Assembly (NCBI GenBank): GCA_013396525.1
Contig: VWYX01000410.1
Span: 7,682-71,681 of the forward strand
Length of the DNA: 64,000 nucleotides
Origin: Chaetorhynchus papuensis
Lineage: Eukaryota > Chordata > Aves > Passeriformes > Rhipiduridae
Direction: 5' to 3'
In this document: piece by piece, positions 49,681 through 63,799 of the stretch
How positions within the stretch are numbered: the first letter of the stretch is position 1
Layout: every line of letters starts with the position of its first letter
The notes under the pieces: model-generated
Told to the model about the DNA's origin: nothing
The model's input: the letters and a program-made list of their open reading frames with translations, nothing else
Databases searched by the model: none
Translations under genes and position numbers: made by a program

Positions 49681-52600
49681 TCTCTCTCTAAATGAGCCCT
49701 GCTAACTCCTGAGACAGACAGGGGCCTGTTTGTTGCCAGCAGGCCCTGTGCAGTAGAAGCTGATCTAAAACACTTTGCACACTGGTCTTTACTTGTTTAT
49801 GTCTTTCAGCTTATAGTAATTTACATGATCTAGAAAAAAACTGCTAAATTTTCCTATTCTTTTCAGAAGGAGAAGAGTAGGAAGAAATCCTATTTTAAAA
49901 GCAATTCAGAAACTGATTAGGGGAAACATCTACCAGAGCATGGGACGATACTCTTGTAACGTCAATTCTATATATTTCTTTTCTTAAAACAGAAAAAAGC
50001 ACATTTTTCTTTTAGCTGGTCTTTTCAAAGAAAATCTCTACCACGTGTTTTAATACATTATTTTTCTGTAATGTTTTGTGTATATACGCATATGTTCCAG
50101 CTCTGCGTGGAAACAGCTTTCTCCCTTTAAGCTCTCCCTTTTAAACTGAGCTCAAGTAACATCTATTAAAAATTAGCTACAAGGATGGAAATTCATCTTC
50201 CTCCCTCTTTCCAGTCCTGGCCTGTTATGAACCTTAGTGCCTAAGTTCTCCTTGCATTAGTGCTGCTCAATCTTTATGGCCTAAATGTATCTAGGGCATT
50301 CTGCAGCTACACCAGCACACTCTGTGGCTATTTTTGGCAATGTAGCTTTTGTCTGGCAGAGAGGGATGGCATATGCTCACTGCTTTGCATGTGACTTGAT
50401 TTAAAGGTGAATGATGTGGTTTTGTTTATGTATATGTATTTATCAGAATTTTAGAAAACCCAATTCTGTATAGTGTGGCAACTCGTACAAATTTAATATG
50501 CTTGGCTGCGTGAGTTTTTATTCTCCTTTTTTATGTAATCGTATGCTCAGTGAACTGTGCGTTAGAAAGTGAATTAGCAAGTTAATTCACCCTACACATC
50601 AGTGATAGAATAGCTTTTACCTCCTCGGGCCATGTGATCTGAACTGTGTGTGAATGTATCAGAATACCCAAACACTGCTTTTAGAACCACTGCAGGGAGG
50701 AGTGTTGTTTAACCTCTTCTCTCCCAAGGGTTTTAATTCTGGTTTGCAGTCACTATCAGTGGGGTGTTTTTGGGCATGCTCTGAGTGAGCTGGGTTTTGG
50801 GGCTTTTTGGGCGCTTTCCGTATTTCATGTGCTGTACTTCAAGGGCACCTCTTGCAGAGCAAGTTACCTGCTCATCAGCTGGACAAAGATAATAAAATTA
50901 ATGATAATCAATCTTTAGTATTCATAGTTGAAGGTAATTAACACACTCTATTTTGAGTTTGCAACTCAAACTACATAATGTTTAGCAATTTACTTCCCGA
51001 ATATTCCGTAAAACTCTCAGGCTCAGTTTCTCGGGAACAGCTCTAGAGCTTCAGTTACAGTTCCTACAACAGGGTAGCCAGTCCCCCAGCAAAATTTGGT
51101 TTCAGTTGTACCAGTTGTAGGACTGAGGGAGGATGGTTGCATCAGAACCAATAATTTGAATAAGTGACGGCTAAAAAGAGCAGAGAATAGGAATGTTTTC
51201 ATCTCAAGATGTAGATCCAAGTTGGGAGAGGCTGAGTGCTGGTTAGTGCTCCTGGGATTTTCATTGCTGAGAGAATAGGGGAAGCCTCTGACAGGACTAC
51301 ATGCTCAATCCCGCTGTCCCGGGCTTCCTGGTTATATCATAGCCACATGGCTGCTTTTCACATTGCAGGACAGGACTTTGACTGCTGTGTGCCTTTTTAA
51401 GCTCTTGTGGATGGGCCAGCACGCAGAGTGGGTGGGAGAAGCCCTTGTGCCACACGAGTACAGGAGTTATTATGGCTTAGCAAATGGTTAGTGTAGAACC
51501 AGCATGTTTATTAGCTGTGGGTACTGAAGTGGGAGGTATAAGGTTGCCGTGATTTTGTTGGTGTGACAAATCCGATTTTAATTGTTTTGTAACAAAATAT
51601 ATAATGAGGGAATTGCAGGGGAGAATTATGTTTGGTCATATTACATAAATGTGTGTTATGTCTTGGTGTAAAGTTCAACATGACATAGAGAAGGTGGCCC
51701 TGGAGCACAGGTATTTCTTAAAATCTGGATTAAATATGCTATTAGCATTTTTTTGTTTTTGAGGACGAGGGAAATTGTATAGCAGTTGCTATTAATTTGC
51801 TAGTAACTGATTTGCCATAATATTGAGCAAAGTGTTGACATTAATGACTGCATTATGATTGTTGAAAAGACTCATTTGTTATCAAGCCAATAGAAACACA
51901 TCAAAAATTATCCAAAAAATGTTAAAATGCCAAATAATATATTTAATAGTAAAATCTTGGAAATGCCTAAGTAAGCAATTTGCTTATGTGCACATGCAAA
52001 AATTCTTTAAAATTGAGGCCCTATCTCAAATCAGTTTTTGATCTTGAATTGCTTATTGGATTTTTTAATATTGCTGTAACTGATGTTTGCATTAAGCTGT
52101 TTGAAAAGAGGGTTGAGAGTGTGTTTTAAACAATTGGAGGGCTGTTCAAGGCAAACATGGAGGCTCCACTGTTTGACTTCCCCATTTTCTTTGGAAGCAG
52201 GTTGGAGCTGGCTGACCAAGGCCTCATTCCCAGGCAGTGTGTTTTGAAATAGGAAGTGGGGCAGTGTGGTAGACAGCTGCCAGCACCAATAACCGGTGGC
52301 TTGAGCTGCTTAACAGAGGCTAAGCCCAAATCTATTGACGCAGAGCACGGGGAACTGCTCCGCAGACTTCTCCCCCCTCCCTGTCCTTCCATATAATCTC
52401 ATGATGCTGTGGATGTGACGAACTCCATTTTGATCAGATGTTGGTTGGGCCAGAAATGCTGAGAGCGGGTCAGTTTTGACCTCAAAAGGATCTCTTGGTG
52501 GCATGCATTCTCCACACTGTCTGAAACTGCACCTTTTTCTCCCATGACACCACCTCCTTTCTACTTCGGGTTTGCAAAATTGCTGGCCTGAATTTTTTAA

Positions 52601-55600
52601 GTGTAGGCTGGGAGATTGAAGCCATGCATACAGGGTGATGTGAATCATGCTATGGATGCACAGTAGACCTGCGGTGCAAATGAGTGTTCAGTACTGAATA
52701 TAATGGATGAAATAGGTAAGCACCTTGCTCTTCGTGTTTCCAGAAAAAGACCTTTTAAATAGCTCTCCAATTAAAATTTGTTAATGGAAAATGTTATCTC
52801 TAGTTGTGGGATGCATGTAGTGGTTTTTCTTTGTACTTTCACTTTATAATTAACTGTAAGGAGTCTAACATGATGCAAGGGGTTGCAAAACAGCGATCTG
52901 CTAATGCATATTTATTATTATGATATTCTGATTTTCTTTTTTTTCAAGATAGATTATGAAAATGAAGGTTTTATCTTTCTGCAGTATCTGCTGTTAATAT
53001 CTAAGTAATTCATTACTAATTGTTTTCTAAAACACCAGATTACTCATTAAAGTTGACTTCTTTGTTGTAAGTAGCCATACTCTTGATATATAGTGCAGTT
53101 ATCTACTTGTTCACAACATCGTTCAGTCTAATTAGTTGTAACTTCAAATCTGCGAAACGGGAAGGGGCCTGTTTGTCTGTGATGAAGTCTTTTACATAAG
53201 CTAGGGCCTGCAGTTGCTAAAACAGCTGCAGTGCAACATCCCAATTCCAAAAGTAGTAACAACTTTTGTATCAGAATATTTCCTTTCCTTCATCCACTCT
53301 AGGCCAGACAGCTGGCAAAAGATGTTCCATGGTATGCAAGCACTGCCAGAGTTATTCCCCAAAGGGTGAATTAATGGTGCTTTTTGCAACTTTTAATCTC
53401 TTTAGTTATTCAACTTTGAACAGGCACAGCATGAAAACAAGAGCATTATTTTGTGTTTTCCCTTCTACCACCATTTAGGTTATTTTCTGTTGAATAAATA
53501 CAGCAAAAATATTTTTAAAAACCCCAGAACCAAACAATAAACCATTTTTTTGATGAAGGCACTCTTTTTGCTGTTTCATTTTGTCATTCAGCATGTCTGA
53601 CTTTTAGGTAGTTGTCTGCTGTGTTTACTCTGTAAACTTTGGGTTATGTCATAAGGGTGTCCTTTACATTTACTATGAACCTTGTCTGAAGTAATCACTT
53701 AATTGCTTTTTATTTCCTTTGCTCTAAGTGCTACTTAACATACCTGGAAGTAGCCTGCAATTGAACAGTATCTTGATGCTATCATGCTTTCTATGTGCAA
53801 CACTTTCATCTGACCTTTATCTCCCCTCATGGATTGAAAGCTCATCGTCCCTATACAGAGATGGTCCTTTCCATCATCCTCTGTACCCCAGGTGCCAGCT
53901 GCAGCAGTGGTTTGGGGTTTTTTTTCCCCAACAATTGGTGTCTGGCACGTCAGACTCTAGAGTTAACGTGGAGAGGTAGAAGTCAACACAGATGCTGCAA
54001 ACTGAGGAATCAGCACCTCCAGATGTTGCCTTATGCTGTGGTGCCTGCCTTAGCACACAGCAGTGATCAATAAGCCCTTGCCCATCGTGGTACCATTCCA
54101 GAGGGCACAGCCCCAGCACAGGATGCATTTGTGCTCATTGAACAGCTAGAGGTCCTAGTGAATGTGGCCTCATTTGATGTGTGCAACTTTCATTTGCTTG
54201 AATCATGGCATGATCATTGAATCATATTGGGATTATTCTGAAAGTGAATTGAGTATGAGGTTCTTTAATCTCCAAATAACGCTGTGAAGTTATGAAAATG
54301 AATAATCTGGGGGGTTTTGAATTTATTAGTTAAGTTGGGCAAGTGAAAGTTAGTGGTTCTGGAAATAAAGGGTTGCTAGCACTATCTGATGGCTTATTAC
54401 CGTTCATTCACACTTAATTATTTTCCTTGACAGTTATAAGAACTTCTCCCTGTTTAAAATTCCTGATCTTAGATTGCAGGCTTTTTCTCTTGGGATTGGA
54501 GAGTTCAGGGAAGCGAAAAATGGGGATGCTGAACTGTGGAGTAATTGTGAGGGTAACAAGCAGCAAAAGTAAGCTGAGACCACCCACCTCACTTTAATTT
54601 CAAGCGTAATTGGGAACTTCAGATGTGAAGTTGCTGTAATCTGTTGTATCATTGCCAAAATCTCTGGAAATTGAATTCATCTGAAATATTAATATTGGTT
54701 ACCAAAGCAGTGGAATTCTGCATCTATCAGATAATACTGGAAAGTAGAAATGGAAGTATAATATAATAAGGAAATCATTACTGGAGGATGTGAAAAGAGA
54801 TAGCATTTTGCTCTAAGGCCTTGATTGAATGAATTCAAAGAAACCAAGGCAAGTCTCAGCTGTTATAAATTAGGTTGATATAATTTCTTTACTCGGCTAT
54901 TTAAAAAAATAAAGTTAATAATAAAATTACCAAATTAAACACAAAATTCCTGTATTTTGAGGCTGTTTTAGTAGAAAAGCAGCTGCTATGGAATTCTTCA
55001 GTACTTACAATAAGAAAATACTACAAAGTGAGGTTTATTTGACTTCTCTTGCTATTATCCAGTGCTGTCATGTACTTGTAAGCAATGCTACAAAGTCAGA
55101 GCTGCTACAGTTCTCAAAACTTGTGTCCAGTGACCAACATTCGTATGGGAAACAAAAGCAGAGGCCAGGGCAGCGTAAAATGATGCAAGGGGGGGAGGAG
55201 GAGGGAACGTGGAGTAGCTCGTACAGTCACAGGCACATTTCTATGTGCACATCCTTAATGCCTGCCTTCCCACCCCTCTGGCCTAGCTGAAAGCAGATCT
55301 GTACTAACAGAAAGTTGGCATTGAATAGGGACAACTAAAGGTGTCATTCCTATGAAGTAAAAGGTTTGTCATGACTTTTCGAAACTAGGGTCATGTATTG
55401 AAGTATGAGTTCACTTACGTTCTTCCTGCTTGGGGTTAGGGAGGTTATGATATTACTGGGATGAGCAGCTCATCATACATCTCTAATAACTGAGCAACAT
55501 ATTTGATCAGATAGAAATGATAATGCTCCTTTCATTTGGTCTCTTTTTTCGTCTACAAAGAAGGTTGCACAGGTTTCTTGGAGTAAAAAGAAAAAGAAAA

Positions 55601-58600
55601 AAATCCATAGATCAGAATATGTGTGGAAAGTTTGCTTCTTCTGCTGTGGGAGATAGGATAGAAGCAATTTTTTGTCCTGTATGCAGAACAAGACACAGCT
55701 CAGACGGAAAGCAGATCAGTTCCAGGTATCTGAATCAAAACAAACAAAATTGTTGTGGTTTTTTTTTTTCTAGGCAGTAAAAGATTTGAAATACACATAT
55801 TGCCCAACAACTAAACATCTTGGAAAAAGACATTTCTCCACCTGCCTGAAATGTATACACTGTTCTCTGAAAGTGTGCAGTCAATGTGTGAAGGAAAATG
55901 AGACTTTCATATTTGGTAACAAATGTTCTTTGGAAGTGTTCTCTTCCTGGTTTTGAAAATTTTAACGCTCAGTTGTCAAAGTAAAAATGAAGCAGTTTTT
56001 GAAGTTCTGCCATATTTGAAATTATAATTGTGCTATAAAATGAAAGCCTGAGGATAGCTGAGACTTAGACAGTGACTACACATGCTTCCTTTAGTCAGGA
56101 ATAATAAAAATGGAGATGCTAATAAATAGCTGTTGCTTGTACTACTACTTTTACAATGTTAGTTTTGGGTTTTCTATAATGTCACAGGACATCAATAGAC
56201 ACAGCCAATTTACAGGGTTGTGGAGCTTTGACTTTCAAGCTTAAGTGATATTTTTTAATACAAGGTAGCTGAAAAAGCATTTGAAATGGCTCTCTGCTAT
56301 TTTAAATGTGTCTAGCACTTAAAAAAAATCCATATAATCCTCTTGAAACAGATGGCTGCAGTGAGTTAAAATCCCATGCTAGGACTTGGGATTTTACCTG
56401 GTACTGAAACCAGTGTCATGACACAGGGATGCATCACTGAATTTGGAGGTGAAAACCAATTTCAAAGCTGTTAAAAAAAAATGGCTATGGGGAACCATGG
56501 AGTCCCTTTGGATGTTGAGTTGGCTGTTAGATTTATTTATTTTAGTTTGTGTTGTCTTTTCCAGACTATATTGGAATGTGGAAGTTGCTGTTAACTAACT
56601 TGACAACCTTTCCTTCTGTGAGAAAGGAAAAATAGGACGCTGAAATCTTTAACTTCAAATCCTGTAAATACTTGGGATGCCTAACTAAAGAGAGGATTCC
56701 AACTGAAATTTTTTGTTTTAACTCTATGCCAGAGTAACCCAGGAACACTTTGCAGGAGAGGACTGAGGTGTGAAGATGAGGATGTTTGTATTAGTCTTAT
56801 CTAGAACTAAAACATGCATGTATTTTCTTTTTTTAACAGGTCAGCCACCTCTTTTATCTATAGAACTACAGTAGTGTTTCTAGAGATGATGACAAAACGT
56901 TGGTGTTCTTGTCCAGATAACTGGAAATAATTTAATATAGCTGGTGATTAATGAAAGGAGCACATACTATTTCAATGTGCTTGTTTCCTGCACTCTTTTC
57001 ATTGTAAAAGGAGGCAAATGAATGGAAGGGTAAATTGTTGACACACATTTAAGTTTTTACAGTTAAGTCACTTAGTAGTTAAAATTTTTATTCCTGGTGC
57101 ATTCCAGCAGTTAACCAGAGATTAATCTGAGCCAACAGACAGAGAAGTAACAGCCTCTCCTTGAATTGACATCTGAATTGCACTAAAATTTATTGAAACT
57201 TAATAAACACAACCCCCCGTTCTGACTGTTCTACTCTCTATTATGAAGTACACACAAGGGAGTATATTGTGTTCAGCAGGGACAGGAAGAGTGCAGCCCA
57301 AGTTACAGCCTCGGCTGGGCAGTACCCACAGCTCTGAGGATGCACGTGTGCCCTGGCTGTTCTCTGCCATCCATTCTCCACGAGTGCTCAAGCATTTGCA
57401 CCTGCCTTCTCAATCAGTTTTGTTACCAACTGCAGCACTCTGTGGGCTCCAAGTGTGTGAGTATTCACAGACAGAGAAATATTAGGTAGCTTGATAGCAG
57501 AAATAAGGACCTGAACTGTAGGGTAGTGAAGCACGGCCTTTTGGACTTATAATTTTAATGTGATGTCTTGAGATACATTCAGAACTTCCTTAGGCTCCCC
57601 TAGTTTCCAGTGTAGGTCATTCCTAGCAATCTGAAGGATAAAATGTATACTAGAATAAGGAAGATTTTTCAAGAGATATGGGAGAGATTCTTTACTGAAA
57701 GCCAAATAAGTCCTTCAAGCTGGTAGCTCACAGGATCTGTTTTTTCTAAGGCTCTTACTGCAAAGCCTGCTTTAGTGTTCTTAGTTTATTGCTCTAATAT
57801 AGGCAAATAGTGCTTGGAAAAGAGCAACTTTGGCATCTTGGCAAGACCATACTCATGTGAAAATGTCTTAGTATTCTGGGAGTGTTTCTGCTTCCTGGTA
57901 AAATTTAGGATAACTCCGGGTGATTCTTAAGAAGGCGTGTAGGAGGTGAGAGCTCATCTTGTAGATGCAGTCACTCAAGAAGCTGATTTTCTCTGGACTT
58001 CGGTGACAGGTTGCTGTTAGGCCTGTTGGCACATGCTAGATTTAATCTTTAAAAAGCTGGTGATGGGGCGCAGTCAGATTTTTTTTTTTTTCTCTGACTC
58101 TGCTCACTTTACTGGGAGAGCTTTTCATCTTGATGACATGCCCCTATTCTCAATTTCTTAATGCTGCTTTAGTTAGACTGTTGCATCAAACTGCAGAGCA
58201 AGCAAAGGGTATGAAGAGGGATATTGGGACAGGGAGTAGGTGGTTTGAATGTGTTACATCCATTAGGAATGTCCTGAACAAGAAGTACTGCTGCTGGGTC
58301 TGCCAGATGAGTGGTTCAGAAACTAGGTTATTGTGAAATAACTTGCTACTGTTGCAGTCACGGATTATTTGTGTGCTTTTAGCTGAAGAAAATATGGTGT
58401 ATTTGTGTTAAAGCATGCCATTGTTCTGGGCCATGATAAATACAACATCTCTGCTGCTTTGATCTATACTTGTACAAAGGCAGAGGGGTATGGGAGTCTC
58501 AGGAGGACAGATTTGGAGAAGGCACTCCAGTGACATTATTTAATGAAATCATAACCAAGTCCTTCCCTCAGCTGTACGTAATGCAAAGGTAGCTCTTAAT

Positions 58601-61600
58601 CAGGCACACTTTGATAGCCTGAATGCATACATGGAAGCAAAGGTGATATTCCATAGGACTACAGCAGACCTAAACAACCTGTAAAGGAGGCTGTGATGCT
58701 CTAAGCAGTCAATGAGTCTTTAGGCCCTTTCTGCACTTTCTGTAGTTTTCACAGTGGCCCAGCGAGACCTGATCCCCCAAGCCTTGCAGTCAGCGTTAGC
58801 AAGCTCTTTTTGCTTAATGAAGATGTGTCCCCAGGCTCCCAGGGGCCTGCAAACTTATGCATGGTGTAGTGCCTTCTGTGTGCTAGTTTGTCAGCCTGAA
58901 GTGGGTGATGTACCTGTGATTTATGAAGCTTGTTCATCTGTCCTGGAAAAAAACATTTTATGTATTCTGTCTAGTCCTGGTGAAATATGTGTATTTGCAG
59001 TAACAGAGGCACCTGTAAAATAAAACTAAGGCAGGGAAATAGAGATTAGATTGAAAAGGGTCTTTCCTCACTGCTTCAGCCTTGAAGCTGGCTGACACAC
59101 TGGCCACAGAGCCCCTTGGGAGTTGGTTTAGTGTGGAGTGTGTATTAGCATCAACATCTGCCTCCTTTTTTGTTAGGCTGCTACTTCTGTCCCCTGGGCA
59201 TGCAGAAGGATGTGCAAAGGGTGATGACAGGAAACAACACTACAAAATTTGACCCTCTCTTTTCCTCTTCTATAGCCCGAGCTCTGCTTTCTACTTGTTT
59301 TTCCTTTAGAAAGGTCTTCCTCACCATGTTGTGACTGAGCCCAGGGCTCCACATTCTAATACAGAGTAACTGTGTTTTTCTTTTCCCTTCTGTAACTTTC
59401 TTAATTAACATTTTCATTGCTTAATCTACACGGCTCTGCCTGTCTGCATGCCTTCTCTTGTTACAGTCTCTGAAGTAAGTGATTTAAGAATTTGATAATT
59501 ATGTACCTGAAAAACTAATTTGTATAATCATCTTGCTAGATTTAAAACACCTGCTTGCTCTCTAGTTACTTTTTCTCTGTGGAAAGACTGATATTATTGA
59601 TGGCAAAATTAGGAATGGACTCAGTGTTAGCTTTTGTGACTTTGAGGACTGTAAGGGATTGCTGGAGTTGAAACTTCACAGTAAATTTTCTCTACCTCAT
59701 GGTTAAAATAGGAGGACCACCTTTGAGTAGTAGAATGAAATATTTCTTGTTTGTTGAAATATTTAAATTCCCCGACTTAACCCAATGTTGCCTTGCTCTG
59801 ATCTCTCTGGATTTCCACTTCAGTCTTCAATCAGTATAACATGAAGGGCTTCTGAAAATCATACACTGTATGTCTGCCCGCATTTCGACACTCAAGTACA
59901 GCAATAATGTAACAAAGTCATGTCAGAGAAAGTGTTGATATCGGCTCTAAAACGAAGTATCAGATTAAAGCACTTTGGGATGGTTGCTGCTATTTGTTAC
60001 ATCGCTGTCCTCATACTCAGAAGAGTACTAAGGACGTCGGTGGCACTTAGTAAGAGAAAATGCAGTTGTGAACACCTCTTCTACACAAACAAAACTGTAA
60101 AAACAAGTGCACTGTTGCAGATGGTTTTATGAAGAAAGAAATCAACCCAAACAAGTAAAAAACCCCAGCCACAGATGAGAGAGCTGCCAACTGTTATGTA
60201 AATATAGAGAAATCCTTAGAAATCTGCACTAAGATGTCTACATATTTAATACGCCATTAAGCGCTTAGCCTTGGGAGGGAGGCCCACATAAGGCTTTTTC
60301 TCCATCTTCAGAGTTAGTAGCTCAGTAGCTATTTCTCAGCTGGTCCATTTAAGCCTGAGCGCATGTAGTGAAAAGAATCCTTTCTTGGTTTGTGTGTGGT
60401 TCATTGAACAAGGTGGCTGCTTAAAAACAGGAGTGTTTAGTGTTATTCTTCATGTCACCCTTTGCTTTTACCCCAACTGACCTTTCAGCTCTGCAGAAGG
60501 GAACACATTCAGTAATTAATCAGCCCATGCTTATTATTTCAGGTCACTTGCATGGTTTAGACAAAAGGAAGAAGAGGAATACAAATGCAAAATATTTTCC
60601 ACCGTTTGCTTTTAAGGGTAGGGTGGGGCATGGCAACGTGGGCTGTCTGGTTTGTTACAGTGAGTTTTGGTGGTGTGCTGCCTGTGATGGTGTAGGATTA
60701 TATGCAGTTGCCTGGGTGGCCACTTCTTAACAGGAGCAGCCAGAGCTGCCTCAGGCTGCTGCAGCCATAGGGGAAGGGGCTGTCATATCTTCATTGGAAA
60801 GATTAAGGGCTTTGTGAGGTAGAGAAGGAATATCTTGAGCACTTCTTTGTATTCCGATTGTTTTGTGGCAGGAATTGTTAATATCTGGTGGTCCGTGGGA
60901 CACAGTAGGATTCAGACCTCATCAGGCACGCAAAGTATCTGTTAAAAACAGTACAGGATACCTCTGAAAGTAGTTTTACGAGTAAATATGAAAAACATAC
61001 ATGCAACGGTATAGTTTATTATTTGTCCAGTGTTTCATGTGCTTAGGAATCTAAGCTCTCATAAGAGTTGTTTTGAGAGCTTTTCTGGGGCGAAAAGGTG
61101 ACTTGTCCTACAGTAGCAATTAGACACTGGTGAATCTGGGACATATTTAAGACTTTCTGGATGATAGTATTAGAATTGGAGAGGCATTTTCTTTCCACTC
61201 AACTAGAATGGTTCCTTCTGATTTGTACTTAGCTCAGAGGAATCTAGTTGGTTTTTGTTCTGTCTGTCCCTGTAACTTGCCTTACCTTCCCATTTTGTCA
61301 TACAGACCTGGAATAAGAGTCTGTTCTGTAGCAATTAGGGATTTGTCAGTCAGTTCAGATCCATCTCCGATGAAGAGTCTGAATGGGCTTAAATTTATGC
61401 ATAATGGTCTCTTTGCTGAAGGAAGGGTTGCTGATCTTCTGCACAGGAGGAATTGCTTGTAGTGTAGGAGCTTTGAGTACTGCTACTGTGCAAAGAAGTT
61501 TTTAACATATGCAAAGATGTTATTTAGCTTCCTACTGAAGGTGCATAGCCTGACTCACAGTGGCACCGCATGATGCATGAACTACTTGGAGTACAGTGTC

Positions 61601-62029
61601 CTTCTCCCAGGTTGCTTACAGTCTCTTAATCATTACAATATCTAATCCCAGATTAGATGTTGAGGAAGAACGGTTTCCAAAGCCAGTCAGTGTTCTTTAG
61701 CTCCTGACCAGATGAGTCACTAACATGTCTTTAAGAGATGTCCTTGGAACGTCCATAGAAGATTATTGTTCTGGCAGAGATCTGAGTGCATCACAGACAA
61801 ATTCATGTCATCTAAATATAACATAAAGTCTTCCAAGGGGACATAACTTACAGCCCTATTATTTTTTTTTTAAATTTTTGCAATATTATCAGAATGATCG
61901 TCCCAAATAATCATATTCACAACATGTGACTCGGCATGTTACCTGAATTTCTTCCAAAGAGGGAATTGACAAGTGGTCTGTCCTCTTCAATATAACTTCT
62001 GTTCTTTTGAGGTAGAATGATAATTGTCT

Positions 62030-62260
62030 TGGTTTTAAAACCACACTACTTTATTCCAATATACATTTAACACAGCTATGAGTGGAAGAATGAAGTGATA
62101 TACATTGTGCAATTGCAAACAAATTGCATGTTTAGCACAATCTAATTGCATAGGTCTAGTCTTCTACCAAAATAAACATAATCTTTTCCTGGCTTATCAG
62201 AAGTTAATAAAAGCTGGAACTTCTTAATTAATATTATTGTTTCATATTATTTATCAACAG
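62030..62260. other. AT-rich intronic block with repeated ATTGCA/ATTGCAT words
   Basis: Contains gcaattgcaaacaaattgca and ctaattgcat in close spacing, plus ttaattaatattatt. Such homeodomain/POU/CEBP-like words can mark enhancers but also arise by chance in AT-rich DNA. Confidence 0.25.
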
Positions 62261-63430
62261 AATTCAGGAAAAAGGTTTTGAACTCCCAACTCAGGATCAA
62301 CTGTCATTGGTTTGTGAGACTGTTAGTGTCATCAAAATAAAGTCAAATGTAGACAAAACCCAACAAAATAAGGATGCAAATTAATCTCTTTTCTTACTAT
62401 TGTCTCAAATTAACTTAAATATATATAAGTATATACATATTGTTGCTTCCCGGTCTAGATGTAGCAATAGCAGGAGGTTTAACTTGTATAGCTAAATTTA
62501 GACTGCTCTTAATTTGCAAAAGGGTAGGAGGAGATGACAGCTAGGACTACCTACTGCTAATTATGCAGGTATGAGTATCAGTTCACTGTGACACTAATTA
62601 CTGTTCATTGGTGTAGTTTGAAAATGTGTGGGTTTGGCGTTGGTTGTTGTTAGTGAATTTTGGAACTTTAAAAATAGAGGGTAATTCTCTTTTTCTCTGG
62701 CTTTGCATAGTGGAACTGATGGTGCTGCCTTGAATCAGGTGCTGTTTTTCAAGGTGGTGTAGAAATGCCAAGGAGAGATCTGCCCAAAGACTTGAAAGAT
62801 TTTTAAAGCTGTGTAAATGTTCAAAAATTGGCAAAGAATTGTGATTCTCTTGATAAATAGTTAAAAAAATCAGTCTGTTGAAGAGCTGTGACGGTTGGGG
62901 TGCTTTGTATGCTTTACAGGCAGCCTAATTCCTGTCCAAAATAGTCTGTATTGTGTAAGAACACTGAGAAGAATAATAATTTATCTTATTGTGATGGCTG
63001 CAATCAGTTCCCAATCAGTCTGTTCCTAAGACCTCTCTGAAGATCACGTCTGTTTTTACAAAAAAAATCATATTCAGCTTTATGGTGTTGTTAGACAGAA
63101 AATGTTGTATATTTGTTGCTAAATTTTTTTTTCAGAATCTATTTTTCTGCTTTCTGGGCCTTAAAATAAAACTGCTTTTGATCCCCTTCAAACATACTGC
63201 CAAACAAAGCTATGTAAAAGGTATGATACCATTTTCCCCACTTATCTGTTGTGATCTGTGCTGCAAAGCAGACTATGGACAGCAGAGTAAACACTCAGCG
63301 TGTGAGAGAATCCACCCCCAGGCTTGTTGTCAGGCCACAAATAGCATGGGACTTGTCAGCTGAAGAGCATTGAGAGGTATTTCAGGCCCTTTACTGGGTG
63401 AAAAGAGAAAAAAGAGAGTGGACAGCTCAC

Positions 63431-63571
63431 AGATCACAGAATGTTCTGGGTTGGAAAGGACCCACAAGGATCATCAGGTCCAACATTTAAGTGAATGGCC
63501 CATACAGGGATTAAACCCACAACTTTGGTGTTTTTAGCACCATATCCTCACCAGCTGAGCTAGTCTCAGGG
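63431..63571 (-). mobile_element. SINE, tRNA-Ile head with CR1 tail (TguSINE1-like)
   Basis: Read on the minus strand it starts with a tRNA-like head containing box A (TAGCTCAGCTGG, 63551-63562), the anticodon region GGTGCTAAAAACACCAA and box B (GGGTTTAATCC, 63508-63518), all resembling tRNA-Ile(AAT). A short linker follows, then a CR1 3' end: TTGGACCTGATGATCCTTG, TGGGTCCTTTCCAACCCAG and TTCTGTGATCT. This two-part build is that of TguSINE1, a CR1-mobilised SINE described from zebra finch and other passerines. Many base changes show it is a dead copy. It is not a functional tRNA gene, because the acceptor stem is degenerate and the 3' half continues into CR1. Confidence 0.87.
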
Positions 63572-63799
63572 TCTAAAGAGGAGGGATTGTGCTCTCTATG
63601 GAGGAATGGTTTGAATGATTGGAGCTTGGCCTGGGGCAGGTGACGAGCCAATAGAAATGTTGGTGCTGCTGCCTTCAGGTAGCTGGAGAGAGCCTCAGTC
63701 TCAGGCTGTAGTACTCATGGGTGTCTCTTAAACACTGCCCTGGAAGGGAAATGCAGCTGGGTGCTAGAAACCAGGAGATGAGTTTAACACATTCCAAAA

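Noticed and set aside
60541..60620. Exon-like stretch after a ttatttcag acceptor (lysine-rich KRKKRNTNAK)
   Set aside because: No fit to the known MAP7 second exon and no convincing donor. It looks like a chance acceptor in AT-rich DNA.
63500..63571. A functional tRNA-Ile gene on the minus strand
   Set aside because: Boxes A and B are present but the acceptor stem does not close and the sequence continues into a CR1 tail, so it is the head of a SINE.
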